From positions 5,919,387-5,983,386 of the forward strand of contig JASSKH010000024.1 in the NCBI GenBank assembly GCA_031763025.1: a stretch of 64,000 nucleotides of DNA, written 5' to 3'. Both the position numbers and the translations under genes were made by a program. Below the pieces are notes generated by a model. That model worked only from the letters and a program-made list of their open reading frames with translations. It did not search any database and had not been told where the DNA came from. Source of the DNA: Macrocystis pyrifera. Lineage: Eukaryota; Sar; Phaeophyceae; Laminariales; Laminariaceae. Each line of letters starts with the position of its first letter. Positions within the stretch are counted from its first letter, which is position 1. Of the stretch, positions 38,363 through 50,500 are shown piece by piece.

Positions 38363-38390
38363 AGGGTTAGAGTTAGGGTTAGGGTTCGGG
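38363..38390 (+). repeat. interstitial telomere-like repeats
   Basis: AGGGTTAGAGTTAGGG then TTAGGGTTCGGG: about four TTAGGG-type units. The neighbouring CAAGCACAGCATCCAAGCAC is related in reverse to sequence beside the telomere-like tract at 55.5 kb. Confidence 0.85.
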
Positions 38391-38488
38391 TCAGTTGGTC
38401 GGCTTTCAGGCGCCAAGCATAGTAGCAGCAGTAGTACATAGTTGTTGTAAGGATTACCCTGGGCTGGGTAATCGATCGATCTTTTACT

Positions 38489-38545
38489 CCTATAGCTCAG
38501 TAGGTAACACCCTCACATTTGAATCTCGCTTCGAACGCTTCTTTC
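38489..38545 (+). other. tRNA-like promoter boxes (possible tRNA relic or SINE head)
   Basis: TAGCTCAGTAGG fits a pol III A box (TRGYNNARNNGG). GCTTCGAACGC about 30 bases on fits a B box at 9 of 11 positions. The spacing is short and no cloverleaf was traced, so this is not called as a working tRNA. Confidence 0.3.
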
Positions 38546-38802
38546 ATAGAAACTCTTGCGCGTGCCGTCCCTAAAAAGACACATCTCCCTGGTTTCCCAG
38601 GTATTGGAAGAGAGTAGGTCAGCGTACGACCGTATACGGTACCGACACCCCAAAGATCCCGCCGTTCAGACGGGGGGAGAATGTTACAAGGTTTACCCTG
38701 GGCTGGGTAATCGATCGAGGTGGCACCTTGACATAGAAATACTCTTCCCAGTACCAAAAAGGGTGGGACGTGGCTTATATACACTACGAGTAGTGGCGCA
38801 TA

Positions 38803-39250
38803 AAAATAGTTTCTTCCGCGCACTCCTCGCTCGCTACCAAAGATGTCAGGAGACAGCATTTTCACCCCTTGACAGACAGCAAGTTTGCCTTGACATGCTT
38901 TGACTGACACCGACTGCTAGGTTTTAGTGTGGAACACTCGGCCCTGCACCCTTAGCAGTGCACGTTTTGCCTTGCTTGACATGTTTCCTGACATCTTCGC
39001 TCGCTACATATTACCATAGGTGAGTACCACTCTGTCCAAAGGGTAACCAAAAAAAATATTGAACGCCGCAGATTTTTTGTTCGCTCTAAAACCAAGTGAA
39101 ACAAAAGATAGATAAAAAAGACAGTAATCGTTTCGTCCTGTGATCACGGCGCTCCGGTTGGTTTTCCATTCTGACTTCTGGAGATGTGGCGTGCGTGTCG
39201 CTTCTCTTTTTTTTTTGAGATCCGTAAATGTAACCACCATCGAGGTTGTA
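38803..39250. other. unassigned DNA
   Basis: No gene recognised. Confidence 0.4.
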
Positions 39251-39510
39251 TGATTTGTTTTTCCCCTCGATGAAAAATAATCGAGCGCTGTTCCCCGCTT
39301 TGCTTGTCTTTTTTTATGTCGCAGTTGGAGTTGGTGAGAGCGATTGGAGAGACCAGTCGGCACCAGCACAGACGGCATGATGAATTGTTTTTCCCCTCGA
39401 TGAAAAATATTCGAGCGCTGTTCCCCGTTTTGCTTGTCTTTTTTTATGTCGCAGTTGGAGTTGGTGAGAGCGATTGGAGAGACCAGTCGGCACCAGCACA
39501 GACGGCATTC
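39251..39510 (+). repeat. 130-bp tandem duplication
   Basis: Two head-to-tail copies (39251-39380 and 39381-39510) that differ at only a few bases. Both contain TTTTTCCCCTCGATG and CAGTTGGAGTTGGTGAGAGC. Confidence 0.95.
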
Positions 39511-42500
39511 CAGCTGGCGGGGTTTGGCTCAGACTGGGCGTCTGCGTGATGGCCATCGGTACTACCAGTACTCGTGATCGTACTGGGCGGGGATATGGGA
39601 TATTCGTCGTGGTCTGGAAAGGGCGTTCAACATCCTACATACATTTCTGCTTCGCGTTGTTGACAGTGATGCACCAGACTCTTCCACGACCTACTTTAAA
39701 TAGTCGAGTGGGAATGACACACGTGACAGATCTACGGCAGTGGTCAAGCTCCTAGCTGCATTGATCTACGGCGTTGGCGGTGGTTCTATTGTCATGGATG
39801 TGTTGTTGTCGTTCTCAGTCTCGTCATACAGTACTAATAACGACAGATGATGGCTCGCCAGCTGGACTGGAACAGGCGACAGGTGCTGCCAGCCGGTAGA
39901 GACTCCGGGCACACATCAAGCCAAAGACGACCCCGGGGACACAGGAATAACACTTCGGTTTCAAATGCAGTCTGCTTCCAGCCGCAGCGCAGCACAACGG
40001 CACGAGCACCTGCACCAGTACTGCAGCATTGGGATCGATTCCATTGAGATAATCGGTTTTGAAGTGGCAAGTACATTACTTGAGCGATACACGTGACAGC
40101 GCAGAAACTTTGTAGAACTACTACAACTTCCTGTCGCGCGAGCCTGTCTCTGTCTAGGATAAGGCATGGACACTGGATGTTCTGAATGTTCACGGGTGGA
40201 CACAGAACTTCAGGGTCTGATGATATTGTATGTTTCAGTAGGTCCGTAAGAGTCGAATACATGGTATGAACATCATCTGTAACGGACTAATATATCGATA
40301 ATTGGAACGAACTATTTAATACAAGTTCGGAAATATAAGGGATGCGGACAGACAGACAGATCTGCAATTACCAAAATAGATGCTCAGTTTTACAAAGTTG
40401 AGAATATCCAAACGGCCCTTTTGCATCTATCGACGAACAAACATAGGTACCAGGGTTTCAGCACCTGGCAATGTTCATCGTGCTGCTGTGAACACGACGG
40501 TATAGAGTTTCTTTCATTTCCTGTACGGTCAGCTGGCGGGAAAGCACGCGGTTATATACCGATCGTTTTATGGATTTTTTCGCGAGACTGCAGTCACGTT
40601 TGGACCCTACCACTACAGTAGATGGGTAAGCCAAGGGCATTGTACTACACTGGAATGAAATGCATTCTGAACGCGTGCTTGTGCTCCAGAGCGGCGATTT
40701 ATTTTCATACGACGATTTTTTTTTCCTACGAGTATTTCAGTAGTAGTAGAAAGAAAATGTGTGAAGCGAGGTGAGATGAGTGGCTTACTGAATAATCTGT
40801 CGGACTTAAAAGATGTTTTACCTAGTTTTCATATTGCGTCCGTACCTGGTCGTACGATACGTTGTCGTCGACGGGAAAATATATATCATAAAACGTACCA
40901 CTGCCCCTCAAATTAAAGGACGTTTGAATAAAATATTGATAACCGAACGGTCCTAATATTTTGGGACATAGTTGTATTTAATAAACAAGGCGTTGAGGTC
41001 GATCGGCCCAGCGACGGCGGCGCGATCGACAGGCTGCCGCAAGGCCGCCTTGAAAATGGAAGCGAGCGAGAATGTGACTGACGTCGTTGATATTGTTGCT
41101 TGCTGCCATTGTTGCCAGGGTTGACCCGGGGGGCGAGTGGGCACGCGGGAGTCCGGGTGGACTCCTCATCATCTCAACAACCGGGCTGGAAAAAAAAAAC
41201 TGATACCCAGCCAGGAACACAGGCGTGACGTTACACGGCCCACAAGAATCCCCCCCCCCCCCCCCCCCTCCCAAAAGTCTAGCCGGCCGATCCAAGAGGA
41301 GACGGCACTCCAGCCATCCGTACGTGGCAGCTTGTGGGGGCAAAACCGCGGTACTTGCTTGCTACTGCTATACTACCTCTGTATATATTTACCATGCATC
41401 GTTGTCAATCCGCCATACGGCGGTGGTAACATATTATTCATCTGTCGATAGATAGTCTCTCATCCAGCCACGCACAACTTTCGGGACCCTCCGCCCGGAA
41501 ATCCCAACATGAACTACTTTTCGTCTTGCGCACCAACTTCCACAAAGGACCATTCTTCGTATCGATAAACCATCATCATAATCAATCGTCTAAACTTTCG
41601 AGCTGCCACTCCGTCGTAGAACTCTGGAGTTATATGCTGCTTGTAGGGTACCGGTGTAATATATGCATCATCGTCATCGTGCTAATCAGATCGATGATTC
41701 AGGCGTGTCGCTTTTTGATGTTCGAATAAACGGCCGTTCGTCGTGTCGAACTTACTACCTACCATGCAAGTATTCTCAAGACTACATGCACGCATGCATA
41801 CCCTACCACCCCGGTACTACACGGGAAAAAAAATGCGTCCCGTCAATTAGACGTATCATATAGCTACTACATGGTGGGGAGCGTTAGTTGACAAACAAAA
41901 CTCCCAAAACCGCACAGCCTCCCCCTCAAAAAAAAAAACCAAGAGAAAAAAGAGGAAAAAAAATCAAAGACTGACGGCGCACGGAGTGCAGCTACGAGGG
42001 TACTATTAATAAACTACAAGAGCTACCAACGGAACAACAACGATGTAAAAAAGATGCGCCACGTCCAAACGCAAACAAAACCGTTCATACAGTTCTTAAC
42101 CCAATCTTTGCGAAACAACGAACCAAATGAATATCAACATACAAAAGCGAACCATAGAGAAGGACGTGAAAAAATAGCAACAGCAAACAGAATTAGAAAA
42201 AAAAAGCGCCGAAAATCTTCCCCCTTCATATATACTATTAATAATACTCATCCACCGCTCCCCCTCCGTATGGTATGGGTGTATCTATGCAGTATGTTTG
42301 TCTACGCAGTATTTCACCGGGAGAATTCTAGACAGCTTAAAAATAGTGCACTATTTTAAGTTATGATAGGTACCTGGTACCAACACGAAGGAAAACAAAA
42401 ATAAATAATAATAATTGCACGAAGCGAGACGATCTCAAAATCAACCATCAACCAGCTACCCATTTGTGCTACTTCTCCTCCTCCTTCGTCCTCCAGCTCT

Positions 42501-44530
42501 TCTCTCTATGTGCTCATCACACGCTTGGCTCCTGCTTTTTCACCCCCTCCAACTTTCTTCATAAAAAACTACAGTAGTAGTACTACAGGGAGCACTACAC
42601 TACTAATTACCCTCACGTGCCGAGTCCGAAAGACGCAAAAAAAAAAAAAAAAAACTTTTACCCCCGACCAGCCGTCGTGTCCCAAAAAAAAAGACAAGTC
42701 ATGACTGGTCGTTCATCAGAACTTGCGTCATGTATAGCTATACCCTCTCTGTATATTCTGCTGTTGTGTTCCCGCTAATTCCCGGTCATGATGCGAACGG
42801 GCAGATGCACGTGTGCATGGATGGGTTGCTGATGGATGCGCCACTCCGATCTCGCTAGCTCGAGAACAACGCAACTCCTGCACGCATGGATGCAAAGTCG
42901 CGCGAGTCACCCCCCCCATCACACTCCGTACGCTGCTCATGAGACGGGATGTGGCGTTTCCGGCCACTTTACAGCCATATACCTGCTGGTGACATGGCAT
43001 GTCATTTCCTGCCCCTCCATATAACCCGAATCAACGCGATGGACCATCACGGCTAAACCCTGTTACATTTTACCACCTGGCATCCGTGATTTTCTATCCC
43101 CGGGGGTAGACTTCGCCAAGCTCGCCACCACCAGGGAGAGTTGCCCTTCCGCGATGATACTGTTCGTACACACAGGTATACCAACAACTTTATTCACGCA
43201 CAAAAAAACATTTCTCTTTTTCGACAGACTCTCAAAAAAAAACCCCAAAAAGTGACTTCGACTCCTGACCCCAACACCGCCGCAGGAGTCACGCCATGTA
43301 GGTCGTTGTCCTCTTGTCAGGAGTGATGGAATGACGCCTGCTCGTCACCTCGAGTCACCGCTGCCCTCCTCTCGCCTCCCCAATTCAGGTACGCCAAGCG
43401 CTACTTGAGCTATCCGTCACAAACGAACATACGTGTATTTACCGAATGTGCTTGCACCACGTCTCTCAGTCAAATCATGAGTCGAACCACGCATCAGTCA
43501 CATGCAACGTGTCGACACAAAGTTGTCGATACACAATTAAATGCGTCCATTTTTCAGAGGTTCTTCCACCGTCTATCAATCCGTCCATCCACCTATACCC
43601 AACTGCCCCCCCCCCCCCCCCCCCCCTACCCCTTCAAGCCAAAAACCCTAATTCGCCGGCCGTGATCCTGAGGGAAACGAAATCGAAAAAAAGGATCAGC
43701 AAACAAGGACCTCCCAACAAAAAAAAAAAGGCAAACTCACAAAAAAAAGGACAAAAACCAAACAAAATCACACACTAAACACAACACCATCTTCTCAATC
43801 AGTTGTCATCATCCTATCTCAGCCTAGAATGCATGCAGAAGACCAGATCGCACTTAGACAATCATTTCTAGACCAGGCGAGGTGCTCTCCGGTGCATTCT
43901 TCGTGCTTTCGTTCATCTTCGTCCGCAGATCAGGAGGAACCCAACTGCTCGACCCGCCTTTGATGCCGAACCATTTCTAAACCCCACCACTCTCCGTCCC
44001 TGCACAGAATGCATAAATCTACAGCAGGCCGAGCAAGCATGGTGCACTTCCAGCCCCGAGACCCCCCTGCCCCTCTCCACCAAATTCCCACGCACACGTG
44101 GAAAACCGGTACCCCGGTCGACGGCTACAGCTTGTGGCGACCCAAGTAAATACAGGGATGGCGTGTTGCGAAACATCAAAACGCTCTCCCATGAAATGTC
44201 CGTTTCGGTTCGTACGCACATCCAACGTGGTCCATGACAACAGAACGGAGGCTCAACCTCTGCTGGTACAGTCACCGTCCAAAGCCAATCGTTGTACTCA
44301 GTATCGGCCAGTTTCCGACAAAAAAAAAAAAACGTTTTTATTTTCCTGTTTTTCTATCCATCCATCGCCGACCGATACAAAATACCCCACTCAACACTCC
44401 CTCCGGACCGAGTCTGCGACCCGTCCCAGGCATCACAGGGAAACTTCATGCATGCCCATGTCAAAATTAGGGCAACACAAAAAAAACACGTGGACCCTCT
44501 CTCCCTCTCCTGCTCTCTTTCGCTCGCTCG
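39511..44530. other. low-complexity DNA, no gene recognised
   Basis: About 5 kb with C runs at 41251-41268 and 43607-43626 and several A-rich stretches. Frames are proline-, lysine- or glycine-runs read through homopolymers. A real but weakly conserved gene cannot be excluded. Confidence 0.5.

Positions 44531-44585
<55 letters not shown>
44531..44585 (+). repeat. poly-C run, 55 bases
   Basis: The longest homopolymer in the window. Frames crossing it read poly-Pro or poly-Gly and are artefacts. Confidence 0.95.
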
Positions 44586-45169
44586 AGCTTCCTCCCGTGC
44601 GCCAGCTATAACTCCTCGAAAAGGAAACCAAAACGCAAGCAAAACAAAAAATAAAAACGCGGGAGAAGCAGACCCACCTAATCGCAGCGCACCAATAGCG
44701 GGTAGGTGTATATGAACCTAGACGGCACAGGCCTCTGCCAAGAGACAAACACGTTCAAGTGGGGCCGGGACGGAGCGTACGTAAACACACCGACCAAACT
44801 TTCACCAGTCTACGGTACAGCACGCTCTTCTCTCTGCACAAAACTACCACACCGGTTCCTTCACATTTTCCGAAAACACAGCTAGCACTGTTTCAGCACG
44901 TCGGCGGCAAAGAACCGGGGATAGGTTTTCACCTCCTACCTACCTAAGCATTGCCTCCGCCTCCTTCCCACTAAATTCCCCGTGGCAATATTCTCTGTTC
45001 GGAGTTTTCTCCTCAACGAAAAAACCCATGGAACTAGCTGTCCGCCACGCCCGACGCTAACTACTTACAGTCGGGGTGGGGGTGGGCGATCAGTTTTGTC
45101 GGAAAAAAGACGCAAGAGAAACAACATGTCCCCGTTTTTTTTTTTCGAAAACCACTACCTGGTGGATGT

Positions 45170-45171
<2 letters not shown>

Positions 45172-45204
<33 letters not shown>
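45172..45204 (+). repeat. poly-G run, 33 bases
   Basis: Uninterrupted G; non-coding context. Confidence 0.95.
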
Positions 45205-45205
<1 letters not shown>

Positions 45206-46307
45206 CCTACGCACATGCTCTCGACTCAACGACACTGCCATTCCATCCGGGGATTTCCCCGGGTCTCGCCGTTTGAGACGAGGTACCACCGACGAAAAAA
45301 AAAACCCCCGAAAACCCGAAACGCCGTCTACAAGAAAGGAGGGTAGCGGCTGAACAGGAGGAGGGGTGGGGATTCATCCTCTGCGCGATTCCCTCAGGAG
45401 TATTTTGATGTTTTCGTTTTTTCTCCCAGTATCTCGCGGGAAAAAATCGCTGCACGATTTTTGCTCTCTCTCCTAACAACGTAAAAAACATGTAACAGCC
45501 CGACCCCTCACGTCCCAGCACCAGACTCGACCACGCACAGCTTTTATAGGGCTTCCACGTTCTGTAACATTTACTATATTTCCGAGAGAAAACACAGCCA
45601 AGACGACGCGGCCGGGAGCCCCCCGCCAGTGCATAGCCGTGCCTCCATATTTTTGTTGTGCGCAGGTCGAGTAAGCATTCTTTCCCTGTGCCTCTCTTCA
45701 TCACTAAAACCGGTATTTCTCCTAATAATACAAAAGGCACGACCACACCGCGCTATCGTTTTTGAGTGGTTCGAAACAAAAAAAAACACGATTAAAAATA
45801 TTTCGTATATGTTTTTTACCCTCCTCTCGGTTTCTACGCCTCGCCGCGTTGTAAAAAAAACGAAATATAACCAAAGACCAAGAGAGACACACCACCGCGT
45901 TCTTCGGTAAAAAAAAATGATGGAAAAAAGTTCAAAAAAAAAAAAGAAAAAAAGAAGAGAGCTCACCAAAAAATAGGAGTTACACCAAAACACAAAAAAA
46001 AAAAAAAACGCACACATCTGATTCGGCACCGGGTCTTGCCACACCAGGTATGCTCGCAGGCACAGCAGCGAGCACCTTCACAGAGCACGCTGCAACGCGC
46101 CTAAAACGATCGCACTACATAACACTTCCTTTCCCCCGCTCCACCCTCCTCCGTGAGCAGCCAGACACAACGCAACCAAAACCTTCTCCCCAACCCCTGC
46201 TCTCCTTCCCCCATGAGCAGCCAGCCAGCCAGCCAAAGCCAAGTCAAGCCAAGACAGGCGAACATATTGAACCTATTGTAGCTAGCGCCCCCCGAAAAAA
46301 CAACCTC
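45205..46307. other. 3' flank of bZIP-PAS gene
   Basis: A/T-rich with many A runs on plus (T runs on the mRNA strand). Probably 3' UTR and intergenic DNA. No further gene recognised. Confidence 0.5.
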
Positions 46308-46589
46308 CTACCAATCGCTGTTCATGTCCGACGGAAGTAGCATGCCCCCCTCATCCCGACCCCCTACCGCCTGCAGCGGCAACGCCTGAACCAGCAGCGG
46401 GGAGGAGGGAGCCACGTGCGGCGCCGACGTCACCGCCAGGGAGGGCAGAGAAGCCGGCGCGGAGGACGCCGGGGCGGGGCTGCGCCCCCTGACCCTGGTG
46501 ACCGCCAGGAGCCGGGTGGACACCAGCCGGAACGAGGTTTCCACCTCGGCGGCGTGCGCACCGACGGGGGGACGCATACGGTATTGCAC
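46308..46589 (-). CDS. bZIP-PAS gene, last exon (PAS end and C-tail)
   Basis: 93 codons plus TAG. It encodes VQYRMRPPVGAHAAEVETSF then RLVSTRLLAVTRVRG, the last PAS β-strands, followed by an Ala/Ser/Pro-rich tail ending MLLPSDMNSDW. The acceptor AAAAACAG follows a pyrimidine-rich tract. Phase 0 joins cleanly to RRGGIRQ of the previous exon. Confidence 0.82.
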   Translation of the reverse strand: MQYRMRPPVGAHAAEVETSFRLVSTRLLAVTRVRGRSPAPASSAPASLPSLAVTSAPHVAPSSPLLVQALPLQAVGGRDEGGMLLPSDMNSDW

Positions 46590-47520
46590 CTGTTTTTCGT
46601 GGGAAGCGGGGCAAGGGGAAAGAGGGGGCGGGGCCGGAGTTAGAGAGAGCCGCCGATATAACGTTGAAGCAAAATACACTTTACGATCCTTTACCTCCTA
46701 AAGGAGGCAGAAGAAACGACAGTCGTCGACGCAAAAAAGTCAACTTCAGCAGATAATTACTCGAGGATTTTCAGCCCATCGCACACAACATGAACACCAG
46801 GTCTACACACTTACACGAATACTCGTATATACGTACGTGGTCACCCAATTGTACAAGTCATCCCAGGGCGTAACTACAGATCTCCAAAAAATAAAACTAA
46901 GAACCATTTCAACCTGAAAAAAACATTTGCTACTGCTATAACGGTGTGATACCCGACTCCAGAACCCCTTGGGACAGGCCAGTTTTACCGCTATAATCTC
47001 CGTGCCGCCCTTATCTCAGATTGTGTATCATATAGGTTTTAGTATAAGAATCATAATCATGAACCAGGTAGGTCCTAGTACAGGCGTCACAAGTCGTGAA
47101 AATCCGATAAAATCGCTCTCAACTCCGTCTTCTCTCAACTCGTAGACGCTCGTAGATCGTGCACTTCACAGTATATGGCAATCACCCACCCGTTCATCCC
47201 GGGTTTCAAGTGTATCGAGGCCATGCTACGCATCGAGGCCAAAACCGTAGAGCGAACATCGGCAGAAGCCACACGTGTCGGTAAAAAGTCCGAGACTCCG
47301 CCGTTCGGTCGCCATCGGGTTTGGGCACTGTTTCCGACGATGCCTGCGTCTCTCGCACATTTTTACAAAATTCAAGCAAAAGCGCTTCAACTAGGAGTGA
47401 GGTCAAGAACTTCGTCGAAACTCGTATTTACAAAGCTCGGTGTGATACTTCGATCGCCAGCGCTCCAGAGGGGCGGGGGGGGTTACCTCCAAAATTTGGG
47501 CGCTCGATAAGTTTGGGTGG

Positions 47521-47559
<39 letters not shown>

Positions 47560-50500
47560 GTAAATGAAATGATGGCATTGAATAATTTGCCTTGTCCCGG
47601 GCAGTAAAATAAAAAAAAACATCGCCGATCGCGGTTGGAGCGGAGGGAGGTATTCCAACACGGTGCCGCCACAACAAGTTGCCGGCGAAACCTGCACCAT
47701 CGCAAAACTTGCCTGCCTGATGCCGCCCCGGCGCAGCGTGGACAGGATGCTGCGGAGAACCTCTTGGCTGTCGTTTGGGTCCACGAGTTCCAGGAATGAC
47801 ACACCCAGCAGCCCCTACGCACGCGCGGAAGAGAGAAGCAGGCGCAACGAAACATTCGAGCTGTTTGATGACGAAAAAAAAAAAAGGCAGGAACCAAAAA
47901 CTAAAGACAGCACATAGAAAAAAAAAAAAGTTTTGGCGCCGACGGAAACACTCGATCGATAACAACACCGTCCGTCCTCACCGAAGGATCCATGCCGAGG
48001 AGGCGGTCGAAACCTCCCGAGGCGAAGGTGAACACCGCGTTGATGTCGGTGGAATGCGCCGAGATCAGGTCGTGCGCCTCCTCCACCAGCAGGCGGTAAG
48101 GGCCTAGCTCACTCACCTAAGACGGTTATTGCAGACAGGCGTTTGCGGTTAGTACAGTTGAGGTTAGCGGGCGCAGAAAAGAATGCAAGCGGCCAACCAA
48201 GGGCCATTACATGAAAACACAAGGGCGAACTGCACTTGCTTAGCGCTTAGACTCAAGAGGAGCGAAGGACGAGAGGGACACACACTCATTTGTTGCTTGC
48301 CTCAAGTCATTCGACCACTGACCACGCATCTCTTTCGATGCCGGAGCAGCGCTCCTACTCATAATAGAGACATGGGGCGCTCATTACGTTGTTTCCAAAT
48401 AGTACATATAAACTTAACGCCAGCTTCATCCCCTTCCTGTTCCGCCGCCTGCGGCCACCATTTATCTCCTAGGTAGGCAATCGTTTTCTCTGAGCCATCC
48501 CGCGCACCAAACTCCTCCAAGTCACATTGTTCTATTTTCCTCGTCTCCTTTCAACACATCCCGCCAGTTTAACTTATGAAACTCTCCGGCGGATTGGAAA
48601 AAATGAAGCCGAGGCTATAGGAGGGAGGGACGTAGTGGTCTGAGGCGGATACCACCGACGGAGATAATACAGGTTAGGGCTATGTAGCGGGCGCAGAAAA
48701 TGAGGCATACAACCAACGGAGGGGTGCTGCCCACCTCTCCGCGGCCGATTCAAGCAGGACGAAACGTGCAGTTTTTCATATTTTGAAGCGGCGCATTTGC
48801 GACGACCGATTCACAGACGGACGACAACCGGCGGCGGGTTTATATAACGGCCTTTTTGATGTTCTGCGCGGTGTAGCGCAAATTTCTACGACACCTTCAC
48901 AATACCGTAGGTGAAATACGAGGTCAGCGGGCACACACTGTTGTTTCTGATACCCTGGTGTGCCACGGTTTTTTTTTTTTTTCATGTTCTTTCCCGCCTT
49001 GTCAGCATCCATCGAAACAGCGCACAAGCCAAGCCATGCCAAAACACGTAATACAACACTTCAATATCCTCCGATGAAAAAACATAAACTGCTGTATACA
49101 TTACCGGCAACCAGAGATAACCTGGGTACCTACCGCAGCTGTGAATGGCCACACCAACAATAATTTGAACAAGGTATCTAAATACCCGAGCCTACCGAAA
49201 CAGTCCACACTAAAACCTGGTACCTGGTCGTGACTAAGGTATCTAAATACCCGAGCCTACCGAAACAGTCCACACTAAAACCTGGTACCTGGTCGTGACT
49301 AACCGAACTTATCCGACATTTTCAAACGTCACTATAATACTGTCAATATTCAATATCTTCGAAAAAAACACAGAAAAAAAGACATGTTTTTGTTTTCACA
49401 GCTAATGCCAAGAGCGCCCCGTCGATGGCTTAAGACGTGTCATGTTTCAATTCAAAATTCACCACTTTTCTTGCAGGAATTTCGTTTTTTTTCCTGTAGC
49501 AAAAACACGATTTCTGGCTTAAATTTGACAGATATATTTTTTCCATACGCTGTTCAAGAAAAAAAAAATGCCCCCGTGGGTGGGCACCAGCTCGCAAAAA
49601 CCGCGAGTCCATTCTGATTTGGTTTCACCGAGAAACGCGATTTTCCCCAAACATCCCAAAAAATATGTCGGGTTCGCTGATAGGGACTGTAAACGATCCT
49701 ACGCGCTGGACCAGCCGAAAAAAAACGATCATCATCGATGTTCTACAAAACGTCATCAGACAGCCAAGAAAATTATCTTGCTCGTACTCCAAGCAGGTCG
49801 GCCAGCCAGCCAGCCACGAGGGACCACGAGCACCCACCTGCTTCTTGAGGCCCTCGACGAGAGCTTTCTTGCGCTCTCTCGATCTGCGAGAGTGGTCGCG
49901 ATTCCTTTCGCGGTTCAACTTCAGCCGCTCCTCCGGCATCACCTCCCCCGACTAGAGTCCTCGGTCGATCGCCTGCGGGCAGCGCTATAGATTTCGGGCA
50001 AGGGTGTGCAAGCAGTGGGGGTGACGATGGAGGTGGGAGTTACGAAAACGGCGTGGTAGCAACGGAGAACAACATGAAACACGTAAAAACAAGATCAGCA
50101 GTGTATTATATCTGACAGCAGGTAGGCAAAGCCTGCATACTTGTCTGGCGCATTCCGTTCCGTATTCGGCCACTCTCCCTCCCTCCCCCGGGCATCGGAG
50201 TGAAAAAAAAGGGGGTTTTTCAAGAAAACAAAAAAAAAGTACCGAATAATAATACCGAAAATTGCACCGATAAATGCCTCTTGCAGTTTCGTCCCTGTTC
50301 GCATGTGCGATCTTTTTCGGGGGGATACATAAGTTGGAAATAGAGAACGAACTATTTAACGGTACACTTCAAGTGTACCAAGAATAAAGGAGACTAAAGG
50401 GTCAACATTTTACTGTAGCTTTGCACAGTTTTGGCCTCAAATTCGATGAACATATCGAGCGACTCACAAATCTCGCGCACATACTGTCAGCTATCCATAT

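Larger units (their letters stand above)
38216..38802. mobile_element. TIR element with TATGCGCCACT ends (587 bp)
   Basis: Left end TATGCGCCACTGG...TAAGCCACGTCCCACCCT; the right end is its reverse complement (AGGGTGGGACGTGGCTTA...GGCGCATA). Both ends sit in A-rich flanks. Inside are telomere-like repeats (38363-38390), a 34-bp direct repeat pair (38447, 38687) and a tRNA-like segment. Minus (137 codons) and plus (115 codons) frames overlap; neither resembles a transposase. Confidence 0.75.

Noticed and set aside
44098..44715. 205-codon plus-strand frame
   Set aside because: It runs through the 55-base C run and reads as poly-proline; composition on both sides is low complexity.
47982..48116. 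Aureochrome (bZIP-LOV) identity
   Set aside because: The flavin-binding Cys motif of LOV domains is absent from all three PAS exons.
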